A stretch of DNA of 64,000 bases from Tetraselmis striata (Eukaryota > Chlorophyta > Chlorodendrophyceae > Chlorodendrales > Chlorodendraceae), in assembly GCA_006384855.1 (NCBI GenBank), contig VCJN01003171.1, positions 1-64,000 of the forward strand, read 5' to 3'. The notes beneath the pieces were generated by a model. It did not search any database. It saw nothing but the letters and a program-made list of their open reading frames with translations, and was not told where the DNA came from. Of this stretch, positions 32,962-43,615 are shown piece by piece; positions within the stretch are counted from its first letter, which is position 1; every line of letters begins with the position of its first letter. The translations under genes were made by a program, and so were the position numbers.

Positions 32962-34196
32962 CGGGTCGCGTCGGCATTATTAACGGATTTTGATTAAATA
33001 CTACTAATACTCCGCGGGGCGCGCTCCTAACAGAAGCGTCGCCCTCTAAGATGCTGTAGCTCGCTGAACCAGCATTACACCACCTGTTCCGGCCAGGGCA
33101 CTGCGGAGGAGCAACCATCAGCCGGCAACCGACCAGGGTAGGAAGGTCTTGAAGTTTCGGGTTTGGGAACGGGAGGGTTGACCGGCTACGGCCTAGTGCG
33201 TGCGGCGGTGGACCCCGTACGCCGCGACCTCCTGGGCGGTAATGTGGCGGTGGCGGCTCCATCACGCGGCGCCCTTGCGCCTCTTGCTCGCGGTGCACAG
33301 AGGTATGTCACACTCCGGGCACTTGCAGTAGATCCAGGCAACGTTGTCGTCTTCAACACGGCACATAGTGCAGCGAACGGACTCATTGGCATTGTTGCTG
33401 CCGGGGCGTTTGCCGAGTTGTCGCAGTCAGACGGAACAGTAGCGGCGGCGAAACGCGACGGAGGCATGGCGGTCGGACCAGCGTGGTTCGGCCCAAGGAC
33501 ACCGGGGACCGCTGGCGCTGCGCCATGGCACTGTCGGAGATGTCCTAGAGTCACGTGAGGTCCTGGGCATGGCGTAGCTTGCCTCGAATCCGGAACGGGG
33601 CTGGTAGGCAGGGCTGACTGACCTGCAGGGCGCAAGTCAGTCAGCCATTGTTGTGATATTTCAATAAAAAAAGAATTTTGATTCCACAGCCAGACGCGAC
33701 CGCAGGGCCGCGCCGCCCACACGCGTCGACACAATCATCACATGCCCACGACATGTCATCCAGGCAAGGCATTAGACGAGTGCTGGGTGGTATGGGATTC
33801 ATACCTGAGGCAGGGTTCCGGCGCCGGTGGTTTGCAGCTTAAGCACGTTTGAGGCCTCGGGAGACTAGGTGGCGTCGTCCCACCTGATGCGGGATGTGTT
33901 GTTCACGACAGACTCCGCAACTTCTCCAAACCTCATAGCCCTGTGTTGGCGTAATCTTCCGGAGGCAGGGGCTTGATACGGCCCACGACGGGCGGCTACA
34001 CGGCTTTTAAGCGGAATAGGTTGTCTCATGGTGAATCGGTGGGTTGGGAACGGTGGCCGCTTTGCACTGACCGATCAGCCGACCCGATCGGTCCCGGACC
34101 AACTTAAGTATCCTATTTGGGGCCCTTTGGACCTCTCCTGACGCCCTGGCGGTCATCATGCCAGTTCTGCCCATAGTACTGGACCCATACTTTCTG
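32962..34196. other. Segment inserted in the right arm of the Ginger-type element
   Basis: Lies between the inner right array and the outer right terminus. It holds a minus-strand zinc-ribbon fragment (33,262-33,420). No clear terminal repeats were found, so it could instead be native to the element. Confidence 0.4.
33262..33420 (-). pseudogene. Zinc-ribbon fragment, possibly piggyBac-type C-terminus
   Basis: Fifty-two codons encode RCTMCRVEDDNVAWIYCKC followed by PECDIPLCTASKRRKGAA and a stop. CxxC…YxCxxC…LC spacing resembles the C-terminal zinc ribbon of piggyBac transposases. An in-frame TGA lies just upstream and no transposase core was found, so this is a remnant or chance piece. Confidence 0.35.
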
Positions 34197-34224
34197 TTGT
34201 ATATATACAACATTTGTTGTATAT

Positions 34225-34251
34225 ATACAACATATCTGGACGAGGCACTAG
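34225..34251 (-). repeat. Right outer terminal inverted repeat of Ginger-type element
   Basis: Partner of 28,424-28,450. It is preceded by two tandem copies of the palindrome TGTTGTATATATACAACA (34,197-34,232). Confidence 0.8.
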
Positions 34252-34452
34252 TCCCTACCCGTACCTGTACTACGCATGCATACGAGTAGTACTCGCATCA
34301 GGGATATTCATGCTGATAGATCTTATCCTTCCGGTTACTCGTTGTGAACTCATCATAATGACGTGCACAGGGATTTCCTTGTTCGCCCTTCATCGACGGC
34401 TCAGACTCGCCGCTATCTCGGCTCGTACATAGTCGCTACTCTAGGGGTGCCC

Positions 34453-35810
34453 TGTTAGGCTCTAGCTTAAGCCTGTTCTTTAGGCCCTTTAGGATGCAGC
34501 GGAAGGATTTAGAAAGTATGGCCAATCTCTTCTGGTTACAGGGGTTCCTGGGTTATAGTTCTGTCTCTGAATTCTACCTAGTAGACTTGTCCGAGGCGGT
34601 ATGTATACCCGCCGAGGTCATAGTCATACCTGTGCTATGTTAGCCGGGTGTCATGGGATACCCGTGCTGTGTTAGCCACCTAAGGCTTGAGTCAGAGAAC
34701 TCTAGAGAATTCCAGAACAGTCTTCGGCCTTATACTACTAATATTTACGCCCGCAATACTAACTAAGCGGCGCTTCGCGCCGGGGATTTGTGGAGGTGCC
34801 CCTACCTCTTGGGTTGAGCGTGGTGCGGCCGTGCGGGATGCGGGCCGCTTTTAGCCGGCTTGCAGTGTTGATCTTGTAATACTGTTGTTTCCGGGTAATA
34901 ATGCTTTTAGCGTTGGATTTGTCAGTAATTTATTTTTCAAAAGAGACGTATTAATTTATTTTGTAAAACAGATTAAATCTGCAAGCCGCGTAAAAGCGGG
35001 CCGCTGACTACTGGTGTGCATTACAAAAAGGCCGGTACCCAACCCACCGCTAAAAGTTGTACTACCCAAAAAAAAAAAACAGCACTGCAAGATCAGCAAT
35101 ACAGTACAAGCCGCCTACAGGCGGCCCGCATCCCGCACGAGGCCGCGCAGGTCGGGCCGGTCGTCAGGTCTACGGGGCGGGCACGGCGCGAATCGCCACG
35201 CCCGCCGCCTGTACCGGCACCGGACGCCGGACGCCGCCGCTCGACCGTCGCCCGTCCGTCGACGGACGCCGGGCCCCGGGTCGGCGGACTGCCCCCGCAC
35301 CGCGGCGACCCCTTTTTACAGCACCATACCTGGACTACCGTGTGTAGGTAAGGAATAGTCGCTGAATAGCCTCGAATGCTGATTCAGCAATAAAAACGCG
35401 CTGCGGTACCGCGTTATTTTGGCGTTTTAGACGAATACATGACGTGCCTGAGCTAGAATACACGCGCATCCATTCAGAATCTTGCCGTCTTCGGAGGTAT
35501 GCCTAGAAATCAAACGAGCACAGATCGAACATATGACGGTTCATACGCGAAGACGCAGCACAGGAGGACGGACGGACGGAGGACGGAGGACGGACGCCTA
35601 AAAATCCGTGATAAAACCGTATTGTAACCGGTATCGATTCTCGCGTATTCCAGGCGATTTCGGACGCGGCTCTCCTTTTCCTCCGCTCAACCCAAGAGGT
35701 AGGGGAATATGTACAGCGACTCCGCGGATGCGTAGTCGTACTACCTTTGCGGGGAGTTATACCTGCTAGTATAGCAGAACATTATGGCTATAGGGAAATG
35801 GAGTATAACA
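34453..35810 (-). repeat. 3' LTR of the Ty3/gypsy element, with nested insertion
   Basis: Matches 41,782-42,194 apart from the Helentron-like insert at 34,763-35,707. Confidence 0.85.
34763..35707 (-). mobile_element. Helentron-like non-autonomous element, copy A
   Basis: 945 bases inserted in the gypsy LTR; the sister LTR (41,782-42,194) is the empty site. On the minus strand it starts TTCCCCTACCTCTTGGG. The inverted copy of that start lies about 40 bases inside the 3' end, and the 3' end itself is a hairpin, CCCCGGCGCGAAGCGCCG, followed by CTTAG. There is no clear target duplication; the site is A|TT. This asymmetric arrangement with a 3' terminal hairpin is what is described for Helentron-associated elements. 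No Rep/helicase is present. It contains the GC-rich core shared with 22.2 and 24.1 kb and a GGAC-rich simple repeat at about 35,563-35,600. Confidence 0.65.
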
Positions 35811-35859
35811 CTCTCTCCCCCTTAAGCACAAGCGTCCTCGCTGTGCAGGTGTCACAGAA

Positions 35860-38755
35860 CTACAGGAAGCTACAGTCTTGGTCTTGATTTTGAAGTTCAG
35901 GCGGAAGGTGCTCGGCTTGGGTAGCGATTCCGGAACCGAATGAAGTCTGAGCTCTTAGTAAACTGTCGGTATGATTTAGACAGTAAGAACGACCGGAAAA
36001 TGTCCAGGTGCTTGACTCCGCGTAGGGGCTCCCAGGTGTCTTCGCTTGGTACGTTGTACGGGAACGCCCATCGCACTCGAAACAGTAGTCCAGTGCCATT
36101 GTTGTTGAAGGCAACATCGAGTATGTCCTGAACATGGAATCGGTTTGCGTCATGGACAATCGATACTCGTTCAGACTTCGCCGGTTGGTCAGCGTGGTCA
36201 TACCACTTTTCCAGCATACTCGCGTGCACCACGTCGTGGACTCGTACGCCCGCAGGTAGTTGCAATCGGAAAGCAACTGGCGAGATCTGCTCTGTAATGA
36301 CGAAGGGGCCCACGTAGCGATCGCGTAGCTTAGCACAGGGTTGCTGAATAAACTTCAGATGAGACGCCTTCGGCTTAACTCTGTCGCCGGTCTTGAATGG
36401 TACGGGTAGTCGTTTACGATTAGCTGCAGTCTGCATATATACGAGTTTGAGCCTCCAGTACGCAATCATGCGCGAAGCGATGAAGCTCCTGTACATACTT
36501 GACGTGTTCCGGAAGAGCTCGAGTTGGCTCGGTTGCGAGTTGAGTAGTAGAAGGTGTAGTCGGCTCGAATCCCAAAGTTGCCTTGAAAGTGGACATAGTA
36601 GTCGAAGTCGACTGAGCAGCGTTGATCGCAAACTCCACGTTGGTGAGGTGGTTGACCCAATCATCGTGCAGGGGGTGCACGTAGCAGCGTAGCACTTGCT
36701 CCCAAGTTTGGTTAGTCCGTTCCGTCTGGCCATCGGTTGCTGGATGAAAAGCTGTAGAGATGTTGAGCTTAGTACCCATGGTCTTGAACATATTTTGCCA
36801 GAATTCCGACATAAATCTGGGGTCTCGGTCAGAGATGAGTTTAGCCGGCAGGCCGAAATGACGAAAAACTGAGCGATGCATAATCTCCGCCAGGCCTTCA
36901 GCAGTAACTGTCTTCGTAGTTGGCTCAACAATTACTCGCTTTGACAGTAGACATACGAAAATCACTACTGAGTCACACCCCTGGCACTCCGGCAGATCTG
37001 TGATTAAATCCAGGGATATTACCTCAAATGGTCGTGATGGTACGTCATGGGGTGGGGCTGAAGTAAGCCGTATGGCTTATGCCGGGCCGCCTTAGTACGT
37101 TGACAGGTAGGGCAGCGTCGCACGTAGTTAGTGACAGTCTGTTTCATACGGGGCCACCAGTACAGTTCCACAGTACGCGATAGTAGTCGTCGTCCTCCTG
37201 GGTGTCCATCAGTAGGCGCGTCATGTAGTTCGTACAGTGCTCGTTGTCGCAGGTCCGCCACATTTGGTACGTAAAGTCGTGAGCCGTAGGCGTACAGTAG
37301 ACCATTACTGTGACGTACTAGCCAGGATGGTAAAGCTTTCCGCGATTTCAGGTACTCGTCGGAGTCATATGCGGTCTTGATTTCGTCGTAAAACTTGTTG
37401 TCCGCCTGTAGTCGCGACTCCATAGCAAATAAAACTGAATTTATTTCGCAGTCAGCCTCGTCTTCTGACCAGTTGTTCAACAGATCTAGCTTCTGTAGCG
37501 CATCCTTCAAGTCGGGTCGCCGAGAGAGGGCGTCCGCATGATTGGCAGCTCCTCGCTTGTAGACGATGTCCATATGTCGTTGGTAAGGCGCAAACACTTG
37601 CAGCCATCGTACTTGCCGCGTCGACAAATCGCGTTGGCGAAAGAAGTGCCGTAGTGTGTCATGGTCGGTGATGACCGTAAAGCCCGCCGCTCCATCAAGG
37701 TAGCATCGGAACTTGATGAGTGCATCACGAACCGCTAACAACTCTTGCTCATGTACCGGGTAGTGAACTTCGTGTTTGTTCATCTTGCGTGCATGGTACG
37801 CGACAGGTCGAAGTCCTGAGCCTTGATCTTGCAGCAGCACAGCTCCCACTGCAAATCCAGAAGCATCTGTATACAATGTGTAACGGGCGTCCGCAGATGT
37901 GTCCGGTATACTCAGTACAGGTGCTCGTACCATTGCGTCCTTTAATGCACGAAACGCTGCATCAGCACGAGGCGTCCACACAAACTCCGGTTGATTCTTC
38001 GTCAGGTCATGTAGTGGCACCGCAATAGCCGCGAAGTTATGGATGAACTTGCGGTAATAGCCAGCAAGGCCGAGAAAACCTCGTACGTCCTTTACTGTCT
38101 TCGGCACGGGCCACTGTTGAACTGCTTCCACCTTCCGGGGGTCCATCTTGATCTGTCCTGCCTCGACGATATGGCCCAAAAACTCCACGCTGGTACGGCC
38201 GAACGAACACTTCGACAGCTTGATATGCAAGTGGTGTCGTTGCAACTCCCGTAGCACCAATCTGATGTGCTCGAGATGCTCTTGAGCTGTCTTGCTGTAG
38301 ATCAGCACGTCGTCCAGGTATACCACGCAGAATTTGCCGAGATACGGGCTCAAAACACGGTTCATCATAGTCTGGAATCCAGCTGGGGCGTTTGTCAAGC
38401 CGAAAGGTAACACACAGTACTCGTAGAGTCCATAGTGTGTCCGGAACGACGCTGTTTTGTGGATGTCTTCCGGTTTAATTCGTACTTGATGGTAGCCTTT
38501 ATACAGGTCCAGAGTACTGAAAATAGTCGCACCATGCAATGAGTCCAATAATTCGTCGATACGAGGAAGCGGGGTCCGGTCTTTCTTTGTAAGGTAATTC
38601 AATTTACGGTAGTCCACACACATACGCAGAGTGCCGTCTTTCTTACGCACAAATAAAATTGGGGCGCCGTAGTTTGACTTGGACGGACGAATCCACCCTT
38701 TTGCCAACAATTCCTCCAGTTGTGACCGTACCTCCTGCAACTCCGCTGGTGACAT
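35860..38755 (-). mobile_element. Ty3/gypsy reverse transcriptase, RNase H, integrase, chromodomain
   Basis: Reverse transcriptase motifs VDYRKLNYLTKKD and YLDDVLIYS, RNase H with LYTDASGFAVGAVLL, the integrase HHCC region with CPTCQRTKAARHKPYG and a core with HFGLPAKLISDRDPRF, then a chromodomain-like end (FRVRWAFPYNVPSEDTWEPL). Belongs to the element at 34,453-42,194. Confidence 0.85.
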
Positions 38756-38875
38756 ACGGTACGTTCGTTCTTTGGGGGGTTCATCACTCTCCAGGTTGAT
38801 CTCAAAGTCTAGCTGGATTTCCTTCTGGATTTCCTTCTGGATTTCTGTGTGGATTTCTTGAATGTTGCGTCTAGC

Positions 38876-40441
38876 TCATGTAATCATCTCAAAGTCGAAC
38901 TCGCGCTCCGGTGGCAGGTCAGTAGGCTCCGCGATGATGTCTGCAAACTCCATAAGGGACTCCTTGAGCTCCTCGGTCCACTTGGTCGACTGGTCCGTGC
39001 GCAGCTCAGCTACCGCATCGAACACCTCGCGTACCGCAACAGCAAACTGTTCCTCGCCGCGACTCTTCCTCAGCTCCTTCGCCATCTTAGCCGCGTCCAG
39101 ATGGTAAACCGTCGTAGGTACTGTATACTGTTCCGCTGTAGCAATGTGTTGTCCAGTCTTCCGGTGTTTAATAATTTTAGCAGTCCAGTCGATGTCAGGA
39201 TTAACTGTTTCCAGCCAAGGTTGTCCGAGAATAATGTCGAATTTCTCCAGGTCTGTAACTATAGCGTCCAATTTATAGCCGAAAGCTCCTACGGTGAGTA
39301 CTTCGCTCCTCAGCCGTTTGGTACTGGTACTCATACTGCCGTTCGCCAGTTTTATACGGTATTTTCCTCCGGATACTGTAGGGCACTGATGCAATTGCAC
39401 CCATTCGGTACTCGCAAAATTTTCGGTTGCACCAGAGTCCACCAGTATTTTACAGTGTCGTCCTCGCAATTCGCCAGTAATAGTCAGCAGTCGGGTACCA
39501 CTCGGTGAAGATACGTTGCACAAACGCGATGTGGAGTCTTCGCCAGGTAGTCGGACGTTACGGTTGACATATTCATCAATTTGTTCGCCGAAGCTTTCGT
39601 ACCGTAGTGGGTAGCGTACTGTCTCCGTCTCCAGATAACCCGTACTTCGTGCCTCCAATAATTTCTTCCAGGTTGTCCATAGTGCACGGTTCAAAGGGGT
39701 CTTCGTAGGTACAGTATTACGACGAACGCGATACAGGTATACAGGACACCGGTTGTCTCCCGTCCGCTGAGTGCCGAGGTACCGTAGATTGCTCTCCTGT
39801 ACCCGGTACCCAGTTTGCTCGAGTAATCGTCGTACTGCTGTTGTCTCCGGCGTCGCGTCCGTGTCGCCGCGCTTGCCTTCTGGAAACCAAATCAGTCCGC
39901 TGTCTTCTACAGTCAGAAGCACTCGTCTTCCATCGGTTACTAGAACCTTCGAGTGCGTCCACTCAGGCTTCGGTGGGGTTCTCAGGTGCTGCGGTAGAAA
40001 CCGTACGCCGGCGCCATCGTCAGCGTAGATCTGTGTCGCCCATCGAGTGGGGCCAACATCTTGTCTCGCACCTTCTATGCCATCGTTCGTTGGACACGTA
40101 AACACAGAAGTCTCCGCTGGCAACTCATCCACCAGACGAAAATTTCTAAGTAGTCGAAACCACGGCTTACGCGACCATTTTGGGACCTCAATAATTGCTC
40201 GTAGATGCGGATGCAATAACTTCTGTCGAAGGGAGTGGCCCAAAAATTCTTCAATTCGGTCATACGGGGCATTTAGCCAAATACGCCGATATTCTCCGAG
40301 ATCTTGTTCCTGAAATGGGCGCGTCGGACAGCAAAAACTACCAGAAACTTGAGAATTCAGGCCGTCATTATCGCAAGCTCCGTCCAGGTCGTAGTGTCCG
40401 TATTTCTTCGTGTACTCGTGAAATAATTCGCGATGTACCAT
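38876..40441 (-). mobile_element. Ty3/gypsy extra region plus protease
   Basis: About 521 codons. Residues ~1-115 contain IWLNAPYDRIEEFL and IIEVPKWSRKPWF, like the region next to RNase H in DIRS-type elements or a degenerate N6-adenine methyltransferase NPPY motif. Residues ~163-235 look Nudix-like (FPEGKRG … TAVRRLLEQTGY). The aspartic protease follows, with VDSGATENFAS and IILGQPWL. An extra region of this kind between gag and protease is unusual for Ty3/gypsy. Confidence 0.6.
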
Positions 40442-40581
40442 CCAGTCGCTGAAATCCTTGTGGAGGAAATCAGGCCTCAGTGTCGTTCGAGGATACGAGG
40501 GCTGTACTTCTGTAGTCTCGCGAGCCGTTTTAGGGGACAGTCTTTCACCCTGTCGCGCGCCGCGCGCGACCGACTCACGTC

Positions 40582-41742
40582 TTAGTTTCCCGGCCGGGTC
40601 TTTCTGGGTCGATATTCAGAAATCTTCTTCTTCTTGCTCGGGCACGCGGACGCAACATGACCTTTCGCCCTGCAGATAAAGCAGCGACCTTCCTTCTTAA
40701 ATCTCTCAAACTTCTCCTCGGTCAATCGCCGCGCCATCAACAGGTCGTCTTCTTGTTCTGTAGCTTCACCCTCAGCACTGCTGTAGTACTGCTCGTCGTC
40801 GTCGCCATCGTCGTCCATGATGTTTAGGCGCTCGCGACGGATCTCGCGGTGCACATCTGTCTCCCGCTCCGCAGCTTCAACAGCCAGAGCTGCATGTACA
40901 GCTTCTGCCAGGGTCTTAGGGTTTTTCAGGGCAACTTCCTTTCGAATATGGGGTTTCAGTCCGCGCTGGAAGTCATGTACATTATCTTCCTCGTGACGAT
41001 GGGGTAACTCCAGTAGTTGCTCGCGGAAATAATTCGCGTACTTCTGTACTGTAGTCCGCTGTGTCGCGCGATCCAGATTGATACGAGCTTGCTTCGCCGG
41101 TGTACGTCCACAGGATTCGGTGATTAGTGCCGCCTCCATGTGCGTAATACCGGTAAAACCGCCGCCAATTTCGTCGTGCGTACTCGCCACTTGCGCGTAC
41201 CACCACTTGGATACGGGTCCGTGAAAATAGCCAGATGCCCAGTACACGCTACGAGGTTCCTCCGGGTTTACATTGTGATATTTCAGGTAACCCCGTGCAT
41301 GACGAAACCAGTTCCGTAGCTCGTCGATATTCGTAGTCGATAGCTTCTCGATCTTCGCTGGTTTCACATCGCTCGGCATGAGCCCAGGCATGTCGCTGGT
41401 CCGGGTAGAACGAAGTTGGTCTCGCATCTGCTGCTCTACAACTCGGCTCCGGTTCACTCGGTCGTCGAAATGACTAAAGCCTTGTCGCACGTACTCGTCC
41501 AAGCGGCGAATCTCCGCCGTTGCCGCCGTCGTAGCTTGCGCTACTTCTTGCATCTTCGCTTGCTCCGTCGACATAGTCTCGACTCGGTCGGCTAGTCGTT
41601 GAAGCATGCTCATCATGGTTGCGAGGGTCGGTTGCGTGCCCTCTTGACCTCCTTCGAGCGGAATCGGCTGTGCTTCACCGGCAGTGGCCGCTACCGGAAA
41701 GCTTCCGCTGTCCTCAGGTGGTGTCTCTCCTGGTGTAGCCAT
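40582..41742 (-). mobile_element. Ty3/gypsy gag region
   Basis: About 386 codons with a capsid-type middle and the zinc knuckle CFICRAKGHVASAC near the C-terminus. Part of the element at 34,453-42,194. Confidence 0.8.
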
Positions 41743-41781
41743 CTTTACGTCGCTTACCGCTGTCTAAGCTCCGAAACCAAG

Positions 41782-42194
41782 TGTTAGGCTCTAGCTTAAG
41801 CCTGTTCTTTAGGCCCTTTAGGATGCAGCGGAAGGATTTAGAAAGTATGGCCAATCTCTTCTGGTTACAGGGGTTCCTGGGTTATAGTTCTGTCTCTGAA
41901 TTCTACCTAGTAGACTTGTCCGAGGGGGTATTTATACCCGCCGAGGTCATAGTCATACCTGTGCTATGTTAGCCGGGTGTCATGGGATACCCGTGCTGTG
42001 TTAGCCACGTAAGGCTTGAGTCAGAGAACTCTAGAGAATTCCAGAACAGTCTTCGGCCTTATACTACAAATATTTACGCCCGCAATACTAATATGTACGG
42101 CGACTCCGCGGATGCGTAGTCGTACTACCTTTGCGGGGAGTTATACCTGCTAGTATAGCAGAACATTATGGCTATAGGGAAATGGAGTATAACA
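41782..42194 (-). repeat. 5' LTR of the Ty3/gypsy element
   Basis: A 413-base LTR with TGTTA…TAACA ends. It is uninterrupted and so gives the empty site for the insertion in the other LTR. Confidence 0.9.
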
Positions 42195-42345
42195 TGCCCT
42201 GAAGGGGCTTCAGTTCAGGCCACCTCGAGCTGAAGTTCCGACTTCAGCTGAATTTAGTTCAGGCTGAATACCTAGCGAAAACCTGAATACCCCCTAGTTG
42301 AAGTCCCTCTAAACGTACGAGTTTTGAGCAAGGGGAAAGCCATGA

Positions 42346-42760
42346 TGTAATAGATTGATTTTGAGCAAGGGGATGCACCGCACAGTGCGTGGTATCGCAT
42401 GCTTGGCTGCGGGTCGGGGTGCCCTCTCATCGCGGGGCACTCGGTGCATCACCCGGGCTCACCAGGAGGTCTTGCTCGCAAGAGATTTCCTCGGGGTCCT
42501 GAGCTTGGTGGCCGCTCGAGAGCGCGCTCGCTGCCTCATCAGACGGCGCAGATTCGTCTGCCATCCCGTTGCTGAAGCTGCACAGCACGTCCGAGGATCA
42601 CCCACACACCCGCGTGCACGCGTGGCCCGGACTCTGAACCGTGTGCGCATCACTCATCCATCCCGCCTTATGCGGGATGCGGGCCGCTTTTAGGCGGCTT
42701 GCTGTGTTGATTTCATTTTATGGGGAACTGCCCTTTTTGTAATTCACACGAGTTTTGAGC
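42346..42760. other. Region without recognised gene
   Basis: A 112-codon plus-strand frame (42,355-42,693) has no recognisable domain. The end (GCGGGATGCGGGCCGC, 42,670-42,760) resembles the interior of the Helentron-like elements. Confidence 0.35.
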
Positions 42761-42804
42761 GGGGCCTTCGTCCCTTCGGATTTTTCTGGCCGGGGGCCTG
42801 GAGT

Positions 42805-42948
42805 ACCGGTGTGAATTACAAAAAGGACAGTTCCCCAGAATTAGAAAATCGACACAGCCTAGAGTACCGGTAGGAGGCCGCTTTTAGGCGGCTTGCTGTG
42901 TTGATTTTCTAATTCTGGGGAACTGCCCTTTTTGTAATTCACACCGGT
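42805..42948. repeat. Fold-back (inverted repeat) structure
   Basis: Arms 42,805-42,858 and 42,895-42,948 are complementary at 52 of 54 positions, around a 36-base loop. The arm sequence (GGTGTGAATTACAAAAAGG) resembles GGTGTGCATTACAAAAAGG inside the Helentron-like copies, so it is probably a rearranged family member. Confidence 0.85.
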
Positions 42949-43545
42949 AGGGAATGCACGACCGCGGACAGTAGTGCTCAGGAAGGAAAAAGCCTATTAG
43001 TCGCTACATTTCAAAGGAGAACTTAGCTCCGGGTATTTAGGGATTTATATTGGTGCGGAAACTTCCATGTCCGTCCCGAGTACTGCTTATTATTTAATAA
43101 TGTGCTACTACTGTAGCTGCAAAATTCAACCTGTCCCTCCCCGTACCTGTACTACGCTTACATACGAGTATCTCCATAGTACTCGCATCAGGGCTAGATT
43201 ATTAATTACATGAGCTAGCAGCAGAAGGCGATATCGGAAATCACCCAAAAAATTAAAGGCTTTATTCATGCTGATAGATCCTTCCGGTCACTCGTTGTGA
43301 ACTCATCATAATGACGTGCACAGGGATTTCCTTGTTCGCCCTCCATCGACGGCTCAGACTCGCCGCTATCGAGAGGCTCGTACATACTCTAGGGTTGCCC
43401 TGAAGACGCTTCAGTTCAGGCCACTTCGGGCTGAAGTCCCGACTTCAACTGAATTTAGCTCAGGCTGAATACCTAGCGAAAATGGCCTGAATACCCCCTA
43501 CCTGAAGTCCATCTAATAACCGTACGAGTTTTGAGTGTAGCGGCC
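42949..43545. repeat. Repeat R, unit 3
   Basis: Starts GGGAATGCACGACCGCGGAC and ends GTACGAGTTTTGAGTGTAGCG. It contains a short LINE-tail insertion at 43,196-43,257. Confidence 0.75.
43196..43257 (-). mobile_element. Short LINE 3'-end insertion in R unit 3
   Basis: 62 bases that carry, on the minus strand, GGTGATTTCCGATATCGCC and GCTGCTAGCTCATGTAAT. Flanked by GGCT on both sides. R units 1, 2 and 5 lack it at this place. Confidence 0.65.
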
Positions 43546-43615
43546 AGCAGGAGAATCTATTCGCTCTGATATCTATAATTATCTACTACATATTATTCGT
43601 TCGCTCCGATATCTA

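Larger units (their letters stand above)
28425..34251 (+). mobile_element. Ginger/KRBA2-type cut-and-paste DNA transposon
   Basis: Outer terminal inverted repeats are 28,424-28,450 and 34,225-34,251 (27 bases, one mismatch), with TCCC on each side as likely target duplication. Just inside, an inverted pair of subterminal arrays (28,468-28,690 and 32,700-32,935) holds about nine to ten copies each of the palindrome CCATGTNNACATGG. The right outer end is separated from the right array by about 1.25 kb (32,962-34,196), which looks like a later insertion. The coding region encodes a DDE integrase-type transposase. Ginger elements are DNA transposons whose transposase is related to Gypsy integrases. 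Confidence 0.75.
34453..42194 (-). mobile_element. Ty3/gypsy LTR retrotransposon (chromovirus type)
   Basis: LTRs at 34,453-35,810 (with a nested insertion) and 41,782-42,194 (413 bases) begin TGTTA and end TAACA, with TGCCC on both sides as target duplication. The minus-strand order is gag with a CCHC knuckle, an extra region, protease, reverse transcriptase, RNase H, integrase and a chromodomain-like C-terminus. The primer-binding site next to the right LTR reads TTGGTTTCGGAGC. The LTRs differ at about five of some 410 shared positions, so the insertion is fairly recent. The element looks close to whole but its coding region appears interrupted, perhaps three or four times; some may be frame changes this family uses. 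Confidence 0.9.
28217..42345. repeat. Repeat R, unit 2, split by two large insertions
   Basis: The unit can be read as 28,217-28,424, then 34,252-34,452, then 42,195-42,345. The first gap is the Ginger-type transposon and the second the Ty3/gypsy element. The sequence resumes exactly in register each time (TCCC|TACCCG and GGGGTGCCC|TGAAGGG). Confidence 0.8.

Noticed and set aside
38866-38890. LINE-tail match TAGCTCATGTAAT inside the gypsy element
   Set aside because: Only about 13 bases match and no target duplication was seen; probably chance.
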